45,308 nucleotides of DNA from Actinocrinis puniceicyclus (GTDB lineage: Bacteria > Actinomycetota > Actinomycetes > Streptomycetales > Catenulisporaceae): positions 1 through 45,308 of the forward strand of contig NZ_JAGSXH010000046.1 in NCBI RefSeq assembly GCF_018283645.1, given 5' to 3'. Of this stretch, positions 10,627-19,310 are shown one piece after another (the stretch's first letter is position 1; every line of letters starts with the position of its first letter). The notes beneath the pieces were generated by a model, which saw nothing but the letters and a program-made list of their open reading frames with translations, ran no database searches and was not told the DNA's origin. The position numbers and the translations under genes are program-made.

Positions 10627-10659
10627 GACGCCGCGGGCGGGGATGGCGCCCGCGGCGTC
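10627..10659. terminator. Strong hairpin terminator, 12-bp stem
   Basis: Positions 10627-10638 pair perfectly with 10648-10659 around a 9-nt loop. It lies 44 nt downstream of the stop of the minus-strand SRPBCC gene, just past the GCTCA repeat array. Confidence 0.75.
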
Positions 10660-10665
10660 GCGGCC

Positions 10666-10710
10666 GCTCAGCTCAGCTCAGCTCAGCTCAGCTCAGCTCA
10701 GCTCAGCTCC
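10666..10710. repeat. Pentanucleotide tandem repeat (GCTCA x8 plus one variant)
   Basis: Eight perfect GCTCA units (10666-10705) and one GCTCC unit (10706-10710). On the minus strand this reads TGAGC repeated, which places a TGA in every frame each 15 nt. It contains the stop codon of the SRPBCC gene. Confidence 0.9.
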
Positions 10711-11152
10711 AGCGGCTGATCTCTCCCTGCGGGTACGGGGTGAACCGGCCGCTTTCCGCGCCGGTCTTCAGGCTGGTGAGATAGGCGCCCCAGTTGGTGC
10801 TGCAACCGCTCATGAACTCGCTCGCCTCCTGCCAGCCGGCGTGCGTGAACAGCAGCGTCGTGCCCTCCTCGCCGTGGGGACGCAGGGTGAAGGTGATGAG
10901 CGTGTCGAGCCATGAACCAGGGCCCTGCTCGACGCGCCAGCTGATCTCGCCGGGCGTGTCGGCGGTGACCCGCATGACCGCGGCCGGTTTGTCGGCGTCC
11001 GCGAAGTAGACGCCGAAGCGGCCGCCGATCCCGGCGCTGCCGTCGAGCGGCCGTCCGGTCCACCAGCGGGCGATGCCTTCGGTGCCGGCGATCAGGTCGT
11101 GAACGCGCGCGACCGGGGCGTCGATGCTGATGCGGTGCAGGATGTCAGGCAT
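10703..11152 (-). CDS. SRPBCC domain protein (AHSA1-like)
   Basis: A 149-residue helix-grip protein: HRISIDAPVARVHDLIAGTEGIARWWTGR at the N-terminus, then FTLRPHGEEGTTLLFTHAGW and a C-terminal helix with WGAYLTSLKTGAESG. This is the pattern of AHSA1/activator of Hsp90-like SRPBCC proteins that often accompany ECF sigma factors. ATG 11152 follows AAAGGA. It lies 25 nt downstream of the MFS exporter on the same strand and is probably co-transcribed with it. Its TGA falls in the first unit of a GCTCA array. A small-molecule binding role is inferred from the fold only. Confidence 0.8.
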   Translation of the reverse strand: MPDILHRISIDAPVARVHDLIAGTEGIARWWTGRPLDGSAGIGGRFGVYFADADKPAAVMRVTADTPGEISWRVEQGPGSWLDTLITFTLRPHGEEGTTLLFTHAGWQEASEFMSGCSTNWGAYLTSLKTGAESGRFTPYPQGEISRWS

Positions 11153-11177
11153 AGTCGTTCCTTTCGGTGATTCGGGT

Positions 11178-12608
11178 TCAGGCGGCGACGAGGACGTCGG
11201 CCCGGGGGGTTTCGGCGGGCGTCCCGGACGCACGCGCGGTGATCGCGACCGCCGTCAGCGCGGCGAGCACGGCGAAGATCACGCAGGACCACAGGGCGGG
11301 GCGGAACCCGGCGCTCACGCCGGCCGGGCTGCCGAGGTGGCCGTGGGCGGCGAACACGGCGCTGGCGATCGCGACCGCGAAGACCGCGCCGAAGCGCTGC
11401 GCCATGTAGTTGGCCCCGGACGCTTTGCCCACGTCCGCCTCGGCGACCGCGTTGAGAACGGCGGTGGGCACGGTGGGCAGCGCCATCGAGATGCCGATGC
11501 CGGCCACGAGCAGCGCGACGACGATTTCCACCCAGCCGGTGGCCAGGGAGCCGCGCACGGCCACCCATGTGTAGCCGGCGGCCTGCAGCGTGAGGCCGGC
11601 CAGCATGATCGGCCGGCGCCCGATCCGGTCGCAGAGCGCGCCGGCCAGCGGCGAGACGAGCATCGGCGTGCCGAAGAAGGGCAGCAGTCGCACGCCGGTC
11701 GAGATCGGCGAGTACCCGCGCGCGAGCTGGAACTCCTGCGTGACCAGGAACGCCGCGGCGAACGTGGCTCCGGACATCAGGAAGGTCGTGACCGTGCCGA
11801 GCGCGAAGACCCGGTTGCGCATCAGCCGCGCCGGCACCATCGCCGCGGCCGCTTTGCGCTCCCAGGCGGCGAAGGCCGGCAGGAGCGCGAGCCCGGCGAG
11901 CAGCGTCGCGAGGATCTGCGGGCTGGACCAGCCCACCTCGTTGCCCCGCACCAGCGCCCACACCAGAGCGACCACGCCGCCGCTGACGAGCACGACGCCG
12001 ACCAGGTCGAGCCGCTGCGGCGCCCCGTGGCTCTCCGGAAGCAACCGGGCGCCCAGCACCAGGGCCACCAGGCCGATCGGGACGTTGAGCCAGAAGATCC
12101 AGTGCCAGTCGAGACGCTCGGTCACCACACCCGCGACGATCGGGCCGGCGGCGACGGCCAAACCGGCCAGGCCGCCGTAGACGCCGACGATCATGCCGCG
12201 TCGCTGCGGCGGGAACGCGGTGGCCAGGATGGTCAGACTCAGCGGCATGACCACGGCGGCGCCGAGCCCTTGCGCGGTGCGCGCGGCGACCAGCGCGCCG
12301 ATGCCCGGCGCCACGGCGCACGCCGCCGACGAGAGCGTGAACAGCGCCAGACCGAGATTGAACACGCGCCGGCGCCCGAACCGGTCGCCGAGCGCCGCGG
12401 CGGTGATGATCCCCGCGGCGAACGCGATGCCGTAGGAGTTGACCGTCCACTGCAGGGACGCCACGTCCGCGTGCAGGTCGCTTTGCATCTTGGGCAGCGC
12501 GGTGACCACGACCAGAGAGTCGAGCACGACCATGAAATAAGCGGTCGAGGTCAGGCCCAGCACCCAGCGCAGCCGGGCCGCCGCGGACGCGGTCGCCGTG
12601 TTCGTCAT
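11178..12608 (-). CDS. MFS drug exporter, DHA2 (EmrB/QacA) type
   Basis: A 476-residue inner-membrane proton-drug antiporter with about 14 transmembrane helices. It shows the DHA2 signatures VVLDSLVVVTALP in helix 1, GDRFGRRRVFNLGL (motif A) in the loop after helix 2, and a GLAVAAGPIVAGVV motif C in helix 5. ATG 12608 follows AAGGA at nine bases. It is divergent from the YCII-ECF42 pair and shares a 224-bp region with it. Operon: MFS then SRPBCC. The substrate is unknown; the DHA2 family usually exports antibiotics or dyes. Confidence 0.9.
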   Translation of the reverse strand: MTNTATASAAARLRWVLGLTSTAYFMVVLDSLVVVTALPKMQSDLHADVASLQWTVNSYGIAFAAGIITAAALGDRFGRRRVFNLGLALFTLSSAACAVAPGIGALVAARTAQGLGAAVVMPLSLTILATAFPPQRRGMIVGVYGGLAGLAVAAGPIVAGVVTERLDWHWIFWLNVPIGLVALVLGARLLPESHGAPQRLDLVGVVLVSGGVVALVWALVRGNEVGWSSPQILATLLAGLALLPAFAAWERKAAAAMVPARLMRNRVFALGTVTTFLMSGATFAAAFLVTQEFQLARGYSPISTGVRLLPFFGTPMLVSPLAGALCDRIGRRPIMLAGLTLQAAGYTWVAVRGSLATGWVEIVVALLVAGIGISMALPTVPTAVLNAVAEADVGKASGANYMAQRFGAVFAVAIASAVFAAHGHLGSPAGVSAGFRPALWSCVIFAVLAALTAVAITARASGTPAETPRADVLVAA

Positions 12609-12711
12609 CGGCTCGGATCCTTTCGAGCGTGCCGCCTCCTCGGGGCGGGTCTGCCAGCGATGACGAACAGCGGGGCGCCGGACGGACACCTTCGCCGCGG
12701 AATCTTCTATT

Positions 12712-12738
12712 GCGGGGCGGGATCTTCCCGCGCCCCGC
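12712..12738. promoter_or_regulatory. Interrupted palindrome in the MFS/YCII divergent region
   Basis: GCGGGG-CGGGA and TCCCG-CG-CCCCGC face each other around TCT, with a two-base bulge. It lies between the divergent MFS and YCII starts and could be an operator or an RNA hairpin. The ECF42 -35 motif TGTCGA is not seen here. Confidence 0.35.
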
Positions 12739-12832
12739 GCCCCGCGGCGCGTCGGCGCATCGGGGCGGCCCGCGCGCGGGGCGTTGCTTCGTCAGATACT
12801 TGGACCGCACTGAAACCGTCGCTGGAGGACTG

Positions 12833-13174
12833 ATGCAGTACGCACTGCTGGCCTACGGCCGCCCCGCCGCGCCGCGCGACACCCCGGGTTCGATCGACGA
12901 GGCCATCGCCGCGGTGCTGGCCCGGCCGTACGTCACGGGCTGGGTTCGCCTTCACTCCGACGAGTCGGCGACCACCCTGCGCGCGGACGGGGGCAAGACG
13001 CTGCTGACCGACGGCCCGTTCGTCGACAGCAAGGAGTACCTGGCCGGGCTGATCATGATCGAAGCGGAGAACCTCGACCAGGCGCTCGACATCGCCCGGG
13101 AGTTGCAGGAGACCCGCACCGGCGGCGGGATCGAGATACGGCCGGTCATCGAGGGAACGTTCCGTGGCGCTTGA
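12833..13174 (+). CDS. YCII/DGPF-domain protein, ECF42 partner
   Basis: A 113-residue YCII-related protein: MQYALLAYG at the start, then [21 protein letters not shown] (the DGPF-type motif) and [10 protein letters not shown] near the end. Such proteins are the standard genomic partners of ECF42 sigma factors; their biochemical role is unsettled. GGAGG lies four bases before ATG 12833. Its last 11 nt overlap the sigma gene, so translation is probably coupled. Confidence 0.88.
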   Translation: MQYALLAYGRPAAPRDTPGSIDEAIAAVLARPYVTGWVRLHSDESATTLRADGGKTLLTDGPFVDSKEYLAGLIMIEAENLDQALDIARELQETRTGGGIEIRPVIEGTFRGA

Positions 13175-14354
13175 CGCCGTCTTCCGCGATCACTGGGGCC
13201 GCGTGCTGGCGACGCTGACCGGGATCCTCGGCGACATCGAACTGGCCGAGGAAGCGGCCGCGGACGCCTTCGCGATCGCGGCGGAGCGCTGGCCCCGGGA
13301 CGGAGAACCGGCCAACCCGGCCGGCTGGCTCGTCGCGACCGCGCGCAACCGCGCCGTCGACCAGATCCGCCGCCGCCGGGTGCTGGCCGCGAAGACGAAA
13401 CTGCTGGCGCGCGACATCGAACCCGCAGCCGAGGCCACGGCGGCGCCGGACGGCGCGGCCATCCCGGACGAACGACTCGAACTCATCTTCATGTGCTGCC
13501 ACCCGGCGCTGGCCCTCGACGCGCAGGTGGCGCTCACCCTGCGCACCCTCGGCGGCCTGTCGACCGAGGAGATCGCGCTGGCCTTCCTCGTCCCGTTCGA
13601 GACGATGAGCAAGCGGCTGACCCGGGCCAAGCGCAAGATCCGCGACGCCGGCATACCCTTCGCGGTGCCGCCCGGACACCGGCTCCCCGACCGGCTCGCC
13701 GCCGCCCTGGCCGTCGTGTACCTGATCTTCAACGAGGGCTGGGGCGGCGGCCGGATCGACCTGGCCGGCGAGGCGATCGCGCTGGGCCGGGCGCTGGCCG
13801 AGCTGATGCCCGAGCAGGACGAGGCTCTGGCACTGCTGGCGCTCATGCTCCTGCACGACGCGCGCCGATCCGCGCGGATCCGAGACGGGCGGGTCGTCCC
13901 GCTCGACGAGCAGGACCGCGCGCTGTGGGACGAGGAGCGCATCGCGGAAGGGCGCCGGATCCTGCAGGCCGCGCTGGCCCGCGGGCGCCACGCCGGCCCG
14001 TACGCCGTCCAGGCGGCCATCGCCGACCTGCACATGCACCAGCCCCGTGACTGGCCGCAGATCGCCGCGCTCTACGAGAGCCTCGCCCGGCAGACCGGAT
14101 CGCCGATCGTCGAGATGAACCGGGCCATCGCCCTCGCCGAGATTCACGGACCCGAGGCCGCCCTGGTCATCCTCGACGGCCTCGCGCTGGATCACTACCG
14201 CTACTTCCACTCGACCCGCGCCGACCTGCTTCGCCGCGCCGGGCGCCGAGGCGAGGCCCGCGAGGCGTACCGGCGGGCGCTGGAGCTCGCGCAGAGCGAT
14301 CCCGAGCGGCGCTTCCTGAGCGACCGCCTCGCCGCGCTGCAACCCGGCGGCTGA
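13164..14354 (+). CDS. ECF42-type RNA polymerase sigma factor with TPR-like extension
   Basis: A 396-residue sigma factor. Region 2 spans about residues 5-72 ([15 protein letters not shown] to [11 protein letters not shown]) and region 4 about 125-170 ([30 protein letters not shown]). The long C-terminal part includes [13 protein letters not shown] and helical TPR-like repeats ([48 protein letters not shown]). This extension and a YCII neighbour define the ECF42 group, which lacks a classical anti-sigma factor and is thought to use the extension for control. It starts at GTG 13164. The divergent MFS-SRPBCC pair is a plausible target. Confidence 0.92.
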   Translation: MALDAVFRDHWGRVLATLTGILGDIELAEEAAADAFAIAAERWPRDGEPANPAGWLVATARNRAVDQIRRRRVLAAKTKLLARDIEPAAEATAAPDGAAIPDERLELIFMCCHPALALDAQVALTLRTLGGLSTEEIALAFLVPFETMSKRLTRAKRKIRDAGIPFAVPPGHRLPDRLAAALAVVYLIFNEGWGGGRIDLAGEAIALGRALAELMPEQDEALALLALMLLHDARRSARIRDGRVVPLDEQDRALWDEERIAEGRRILQAALARGRHAGPYAVQAAIADLHMHQPRDWPQIAALYESLARQTGSPIVEMNRAIALAEIHGPEAALVILDGLALDHYRYFHSTRADLLRRAGRRGEAREAYRRALELAQSDPERRFLSDRLAALQPGG

Positions 14355-14410
14355 CCGCGCCGCCGGGCGGCCGGCGAAGGAAGACCGAAGCACAGCACCG
14401 GGCCACGTCG

Positions 14411-14463
14411 AGTTGAAGACCCGCTCAGTTGAAGGTCGCTGAGTTGAATGTCGCCGAGTTGAA
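14411..14463 (+). repeat. Four direct AGTTGAA repeats upstream of the ArsR/hydrogenase-like operon
   Basis: AGTTGAA occurs at 14411, 14427, 14442 and 14457, spaced 16, 15 and 15 bp, inside a roughly 15-bp imperfect tandem unit. It lies 57 nt after the ECF42 stop and about 50 nt before the first gene of the next operon, so it may be an operator array or a 3' tandem repeat. Confidence 0.7.
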
Positions 14464-14511
14464 GACTTTTTCATTTTCCTTCATGATGGACCCGTCAGAC
14501 GGCGGACAGGT

Positions 14512-14754
14512 GTGAAACGGCGGAACGGTGTGGTGAGGATGGCGACGGGCGAGTTCGAGGCGGTGCTGCGCGCGCAGGTCGCAGAGGCGCGCCACCGGCT
14601 CGCGGCCGCACGCGCCGACCGGGACTACGCCGGGATCAAGTCCTACGGGCAGAGGCTGCGCTATCTGCTGGACATCGCCGCGGAGCACCAGGTCGAGCTG
14701 CCCGGCGACGACGCGCCGCAAGACCGCGCGGTGCCCGGGCCGGGCGGGGTGTGA
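14512..14754 (+). CDS. Small helical protein coupled to the ArsR regulator
   Basis: An 80-residue protein of unknown family, mostly one long amphipathic helix (FEAVLRAQVAEARHRLAAAR) followed by a second (YAGIKSYGQRLRYLLDIAAE) and a disordered acidic/Pro tail. GTG 14512 follows a GGCGGACAGG stretch; ATG 14539 is an alternative that gives 71 residues. Its stop overlaps the start of the ArsR gene by four bases (GTGA), so the two are very probably co-translated. The position first in the operon suggests a partner or modulator of the regulator. This is inferred from context only. Confidence 0.6.
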   Translation: MKRRNGVVRMATGEFEAVLRAQVAEARHRLAAARADRDYAGIKSYGQRLRYLLDIAAEHQVELPGDDAPQDRAVPGPGGV

Positions 14755-15095
14755 GCGCGATGCCGGTGCCGCTGTACCAGGCCAAGGCCGAATTCTTCCG
14801 GGTGCTCGGGCATCCGGTGCGCATACGGGTGCTGGAACTGCTGTGTGACGGTCCCAAACCGGTGCGCGAACTGCTGGCCGAGATCGACATCGAGGCGTCC
14901 AGCCTGTCGCAGCAGCTGGCGGTGCTGCGCCGGTACGGGATCGTGACCGCCACGCGGGAGGGCTCGACGGTGGTGTACGCGCTGGCGGGCGCGGACGTCT
15001 CGGAGCTGATGCTGGCCGCGCGGCGGATCCTGACCGAGCTTCTGGTGGACAAACGCGAGCTGCTGACCGCGTTGCAGGAGACGGGCGCCCCATGA
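14751..15095 (+). CDS. ArsR/SmtB-type repressor of the hydrogenase-like operon (Rv0081-like)
   Basis: A 114-residue winged-helix repressor. Residues 14-36 (AEFFRVLGHPVRIRVLELL) and the recognition region VRELLAEIDIEASSLSQQLA followed by the wing GIVTATREGSTVVYAL are typical. It lacks the ELCVCDL metal site; the only cysteine is C32. Signal sensing may therefore not be metal-based. It precedes the complex genes by 61 bp, as Rv0081 does in M. tuberculosis, where the homologue is a hypoxia-linked regulator. It starts at GTG 14751. Confidence 0.9.
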   Translation: MSAMPVPLYQAKAEFFRVLGHPVRIRVLELLCDGPKPVRELLAEIDIEASSLSQQLAVLRRYGIVTATREGSTVVYALAGADVSELMLAARRILTELLVDKRELLTALQETGAP

Positions 15096-15156
15096 GCCGC
15101 CCCTGACCCGTGGGGGAAGCGCCGTCCCGTCGTGTTCGTCCTCGTCGAAGTCGTGA

Positions 15157-15663
15157 GTGGGTATCGCCGTGCTCAGCCTGTTACGCAAGATCGTCTCGGT
15201 GGGCCGGGTCGCCGAACCGGCGCCGCCCCGGCCCGAGCCGGCGGCGGCGGATCCGGCCCAACGTATACGAACCCTGAGAGGCTCGGCGCAGGTGCGGTGC
15301 GTCGACGCGGGTTCGTGCAACGGATGCGAGATCGAGATCGGCCAGGCGTTCGGGCCCGTATACGACGCGGAGCGTTACGGGGCCCGGATCGTGGCCTCGC
15401 CCCGGCACGCGGACGTGCTGCTGGTTACCGGTCCGGTCACCCGCAACATGGCCGAGCCGCTGCGCCGCACCTATCAGGCCGCCGCGCAGCCGCGGGTGGT
15501 GGTCGCGGTCGGGGACTGCGCGATCGACTGCGGTGAGTTCGCCGGGGCTTACGGGGTCGAGGGCGCGGTGGCGGACGTGGTGCCGGTGGACCTGGCCGTG
15601 CCGGGCTGCCCGCCCGCGCCGGACCAGATCGTGGCCGCTCTGCGCCGGGTGACCGGCCGGTGA
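15157..15663 (+). CDS. NuoB/HycG-like small subunit with [4Fe-4S] site
   Basis: A 168-residue subunit of the hydrogenase-like complex, homologous to complex I NuoB and HycG/HyfI and in the position of Rv0082. It would carry the N2-type [4Fe-4S] cluster next to the large subunit. Four ligands are present: C54 and C57 (GSCNGCEIE), C121 (VGDCAIDCG) and C151 (VPGCPP). The N-terminus has a possible amphipathic anchor (LSLLRKIVSVG). GTG 15157 is used; GTG 15169 is an alternative. Its end overlaps the next gene by four bases. Confidence 0.9.
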   Translation: MGIAVLSLLRKIVSVGRVAEPAPPRPEPAAADPAQRIRTLRGSAQVRCVDAGSCNGCEIEIGQAFGPVYDAERYGARIVASPRHADVLLVTGPVTRNMAEPLRRTYQAAAQPRVVVAVGDCAIDCGEFAGAYGVEGAVADVVPVDLAVPGCPPAPDQIVAALRRVTGR

Positions 15664-17687
15664 GTGTGAACCTGCCCGGTACCGCGCTCGCGGTGGCCGC
15701 GGGACTGTCCGCCGGTGCGGCCGCGGCGGCGTTGTGCGCCCCGGACCGCATCAGGGTGCGACTGGTCGGGACGCTCAGCGCGCTGCTGGGCGCGGCCGGG
15801 GCGGTGGCGGGCGGCGCGGCCCTGGCCGGGCACACCTATGCGGCACGCCTGCCGGACCTGTTCGCGCTCTCCGGAGTCACTCTGCAGGTGGACGCGCTGT
15901 CCGGGGTGTTCCTCGCGATCGCGGGCGCGGTCGTCTCGGCGACGTCGATCTACGGGATCGGATACGCCTCCGGCCCGGGGCGCGGCAGGTGGGCGCAGGC
16001 GCTGTGGCCGCTTTTCGCGTTCAGCCTGCTGCTCGTGCCCGCGGCGGGCAGCGTGTCCACGCTGCTGGTCGCGTGGGAGCTGATGGCGCTGTGCTCGCTG
16101 CTGCTGGTCGTCTCGGGCGATCCGGCGAGCGGGCGGGTACGGGAGGCCGGGGTCTGGTACGCGGTCATGACCCACCTGGGTCTGGTGGCGATCCTCACCG
16201 GGCTGCTGTGGCTCGGCGCCGCGGCGCACACCGAGACCTTCGCCGGCCTGCGGATCGCCGCGGCCGGCATCTCCCCGGCGGTGCGCGGCGGCGTGTTCGT
16301 GCTGCTGCTGATCGGGTTCGGGTCGAAGGCGGGCATGGCGCCGCTGCACGCCTGGCTGCCGCGCGCCCACCCGGAGGCGCCCAGCCCGGTCTCGGCGCTG
16401 ATGAGCGCGGCCATGGTGAACCTGGGCATATACGGCCTCGTACGCTTCGGCCTGGACCTGATGGGCGCGGGGTCGCGCTGGTGGTGGCTGACCACGATGA
16501 CCCTGGGCGCGCTCTCGGCCGTATACGGGATCGTACAGGCGGCGGTCGCGAACGATCTCAAACGCCTGCTGGCGTATTCGACCGTGGAGAACCTCGGTCT
16601 GGTCCTCGTCGGCGTCGGCGCCGCCGGGGTGTTCCAGGACTCCGGGCACCCGGCCCTGGCCGTCCTCGCCTTGGCCGCGGCGCTGCTGCACACCGCCGCG
16701 CACGCCGCCTTCAAGACCGTGCTGTTCCTGGGCGCCGGATCCGTGCTGCACGCCACCGGCACCCGTGACCTCGACGAGCTCGGCGGTCTGCGGACCCGGA
16801 TGCCCGTGACCACCGGGGTGTTCGCGCTCGGGGCACTGGGCGCGGCCGCGCTGCCGGGCGGGGCCGCCTTCCCGTCCGAGTGGCTGCTGCTGCAATCGCT
16901 GATCCACGGCCTTGCCGTGCCCGGAACGCTCGTCGTGGTCGTGCTGCCGGTCACGGTCGGCGCGATCGCCCTGTCCGCGGGCCTGGCGGTGGCGACCTTC
17001 GTCAAGGCACTGGGCACCGGGTTCCTCGCCAAGGCCAGGTCGCGCGCGGCCGAACAGGCCCACGAGGCCCGCGGATCGATGCGCACGGGGATGGGGCTGG
17101 CCGCCGCGGCGTGCGCCGCCCTGGCGGTGCTGCCGGGCGCCGCGGGCCCGGCGCTGGCCCGCGCCACCGCCTGCGCGGTGCCGGGCGGGGGCCCACGGGT
17201 CTCCGCCGGCGTCGCGCGCCAGTTGACCGCGCTCGGTTCCACACTCTGGCCGCTGATGCTCGTCGCGGTGACACTCGGTGCCCTGGTGCTGCTGCGCGCC
17301 GGGCTGGCCCTGGTCTCCCGGCGCGCCGGACAGCGGGCGACGGCGCCGCTGTGGGACTGCGGCGCCCCGCCGCTCACCGCGCGGATGGAGTACACCGCGA
17401 CCTCGTTCGCAGAGCCCTTACAGCGGGTGTTCGACGACGTGCTCGCGCCCGAGTCGGACCTCGACGTCACCCCGCACGCCGAGTCCGCGTACCTGGTCGA
17501 GCGGATCGCCTACAGCCGCGCGGTCCCGGACCGGGTCGAGCACCGCCTCTACAACCCGGTCGTGCACACGGTCCGCCGCGCCGGGCTCGCGGCGCGGGCG
17601 CTGGCCGACGGCAGCGTGCACCGCTACCTCGGCTACGGCTTCGGCAGCGTCGTGATCCTCCTGCTGGTGCTGGCGGCCGCCCGGTGA
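15660..17687 (+). CDS. HyfB/HycC-like proton-translocating membrane subunit
   Basis: A 675-residue antiporter-like subunit (NuoL/M family, Rv0083 position) with about 14-16 transmembrane helices. Ion-pathway residues are retained: E140 (LVAWELMALCS), K223 and H230 (GFGSKAGMAPLHAWLPRAH), K301 (NDLKRLLAYSTVENLG) and K352 (HAAFKTVLF). It would pump protons or sodium, driven by redox work of the peripheral arm. Start GTG 15660 overlaps the previous stop by four bases, and its end overlaps the next gene the same way. Confidence 0.92.
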   Translation: MSVNLPGTALAVAAGLSAGAAAAALCAPDRIRVRLVGTLSALLGAAGAVAGGAALAGHTYAARLPDLFALSGVTLQVDALSGVFLAIAGAVVSATSIYGIGYASGPGRGRWAQALWPLFAFSLLLVPAAGSVSTLLVAWELMALCSLLLVVSGDPASGRVREAGVWYAVMTHLGLVAILTGLLWLGAAAHTETFAGLRIAAAGISPAVRGGVFVLLLIGFGSKAGMAPLHAWLPRAHPEAPSPVSALMSAAMVNLGIYGLVRFGLDLMGAGSRWWWLTTMTLGALSAVYGIVQAAVANDLKRLLAYSTVENLGLVLVGVGAAGVFQDSGHPALAVLALAAALLHTAAHAAFKTVLFLGAGSVLHATGTRDLDELGGLRTRMPVTTGVFALGALGAAALPGGAAFPSEWLLLQSLIHGLAVPGTLVVVVLPVTVGAIALSAGLAVATFVKALGTGFLAKARSRAAEQAHEARGSMRTGMGLAAAACAALAVLPGAAGPALARATACAVPGGGPRVSAGVARQLTALGSTLWPLMLVAVTLGALVLLRAGLALVSRRAGQRATAPLWDCGAPPLTARMEYTATSFAEPLQRVFDDVLAPESDLDVTPHAESAYLVERIAYSRAVPDRVEHRLYNPVVHTVRRAGLAARALADGSVHRYLGYGFGSVVILLLVLAAAR

Positions 17688-18628
17688 GCGCCCCGGTCCT
17701 GGTCTCGCTCGCCCAGGTGCTGCTCGTGCTGCTCGGCGCGCCGCTGCTGGTCGGCGCGATGCGCCGGCTGCGCGCCCGGATGGAGGGCCGCACCGGCGGC
17801 GGGGTGCTACAGCCCTGGCGCGACCTGCTCAAACTGCTGCGCAAGGCGCCACTGCACCCGCAGGGCACCGGCGCGGCGTTCCGGTTCGCGCCGCTGCTGG
17901 GCGTGGCCTGTTCGGGGGTGGCCGCCGCGGCGATCCCGCTGCTCTCCACACGCACCGGGCTGGGCGCGGGGGCGGACCTGATCGCCGTGGTCGCGCTGCT
18001 CACGCTCGCCACCGCCGCGCTCGCCCTGGCCGGGCTGGACACCGCCACCGCGTTCGGCGGGATGGGCGCGAGCCGCGAGATGACGATCACCGCGCTGGCC
18101 GAGCCGGCCGTGCTGACCGCCGTGTGCGCCCTGGCCGCGAAGGTCGGCTCGACCAACCTGCCGGCGATCGTGGCCGCGACGCTCAGCCACGGCGCCCGCC
18201 CGGCCTCCCCGGCGAACCTGCTGGCGGCCGTGGCGCTCGCGGTGGTGGTGCTGGCCGAGACCGGGCGGCTGCCGGTGGACAACCCGTCCACGCACCTGGA
18301 GCTGACCATGGTGCACGAGGCGATGGTCCTGGAGTATTCCGGTCCCGATCTGGCCATGGTCGAACTCGGCGCGGCGATGCGGCTGACCGTGCTGCTCGGC
18401 CTGTGGAGCGCGCTGTTCGCGCCGTGGGGCATCACCACCACCGCCGACCCGGCCCGCCTGCTGCTCGGCCTGGCCGCGTTCGCGGGCAAGACGCTCCTGC
18501 TCGGCTGCCTGATCGCGGCCGGCGAGGTGTTCATGGCCAAGGTGCGCCTCTTCCGCGTCCCCGAGCTGCTGGCCGGCTCGTTCCTGCTCGCGGTGCTCGC
18601 CGTGAGCGCTTCCTTCTTCCTGGCCTGA
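17684..18628 (+). CDS. hycD: HycD/NuoH-like membrane anchor subunit
   Basis: A 314-residue subunit homologous to complex I NuoH and to HycD/HyfC (Rv0084). It links the peripheral arm to the membrane arm. About eight hydrophobic segments are seen. The signature acidic loop between helices is at 191-220, with ETGRLPVDNP and VHEAMVLEYSGPDLAM; these Glu and Asp residues line the quinone/proton channel in relatives. An LLRKAP cytosolic stretch lies at about 51-56. Start GTG 17684 is fixed by the four-base GTGA overlap with the preceding gene. Confidence 0.92.
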   Translation: MSAPVLVSLAQVLLVLLGAPLLVGAMRRLRARMEGRTGGGVLQPWRDLLKLLRKAPLHPQGTGAAFRFAPLLGVACSGVAAAAIPLLSTRTGLGAGADLIAVVALLTLATAALALAGLDTATAFGGMGASREMTITALAEPAVLTAVCALAAKVGSTNLPAIVAATLSHGARPASPANLLAAVALAVVVLAETGRLPVDNPSTHLELTMVHEAMVLEYSGPDLAMVELGAAMRLTVLLGLWSALFAPWGITTTADPARLLLGLAAFAGKTLLLGCLIAAGEVFMAKVRLFRVPELLAGSFLLAVLAVSASFFLA

Positions 18629-18656
18629 GGATGACGATCCCGGTGAGAGACGCCCG

Positions 18657-19310
18657 ATGAGTAACCGCGCCGAACTGCTCGACCTGGCCGCGGGGCTGTT
18701 CCTGCTGTGCGCGGTCGCCATCCTGTGGCGCCGCGACGTGCGGGCGCAGACCGCGTGGCTCAGCGGGCAGGGCATCGCGCTCGCCGCGATCGCGGCGATC
18801 CTCGGCGCGCAGGACGCGCGCCCCGACCTGTACGGGGTCGCCGCCGGCGTCGCGCTGCTGCGCGCCGCGCTGCTTCCCACGCTGGTGCGCAGGGCGATCG
18901 CGGCGCGCGCCGAGGACCGCGAGTCCGCGCCCCTCATCAACGTCGGGGCGTCGCTGCTGGCCGCCGTCGCGCTGGTGCTGCTCGCGTACACGGTCGCCCA
19001 GCCGCTGGTGCGCCTGGAGGACACCCCCGCCGCACGCGCGCTGCCCGTGGGGCTCTCGGTCGTCCTGATCGGGCTGCTGATCCTGGTGACGCGCCGCAAG
19101 GCGCTGTCGCAGATCGTCGGTTTCCTGCTGCTGGACAACGGGATCACCGCGGTCGCGTTCCTCGCCGCCGCCGGCGTTCCGCTGCTGGTCGAATTCGGCG
19201 TCTCCTTCGACCTGCTGCTCGCGGTCCTGGTGCTGCGGGTGCTCACGGCCCGGATGCGCAACCTGTTCGGCGGCAGCGACCTGGACGAGATGCGGGAGTT
19301 GCGCGACTGA
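18657..19310 (+). CDS. hycP: HyfE/HycP-like small membrane subunit
   Basis: A 217-residue hydrophobic protein of the hydrogenase-4 component E family (Rv0085), with a NuoK-like C-terminal half. About seven helices are predicted. The conserved stretch RKALSQIVGFLLLDNGITAV and the C-terminal RMRNLFGGSDLDEMRELRD are typical. It follows hycD by 28 bp and its stop overlaps the next start by one base (TGATG). Confidence 0.88.
   Translation: MSNRAELLDLAAGLFLLCAVAILWRRDVRAQTAWLSGQGIALAAIAAILGAQDARPDLYGVAAGVALLRAALLPTLVRRAIAARAEDRESAPLINVGASLLAAVALVLLAYTVAQPLVRLEDTPAARALPVGLSVVLIGLLILVTRRKALSQIVGFLLLDNGITAVAFLAAAGVPLLVEFGVSFDLLLAVLVLRVLTARMRNLFGGSDLDEMRELRD

Noticed and set aside
12609..12832. ECF42 target promoter (TGTCGA -35 motif)
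   Set aside because: No exact TGTCGA at promoter spacing was found in the divergent region.
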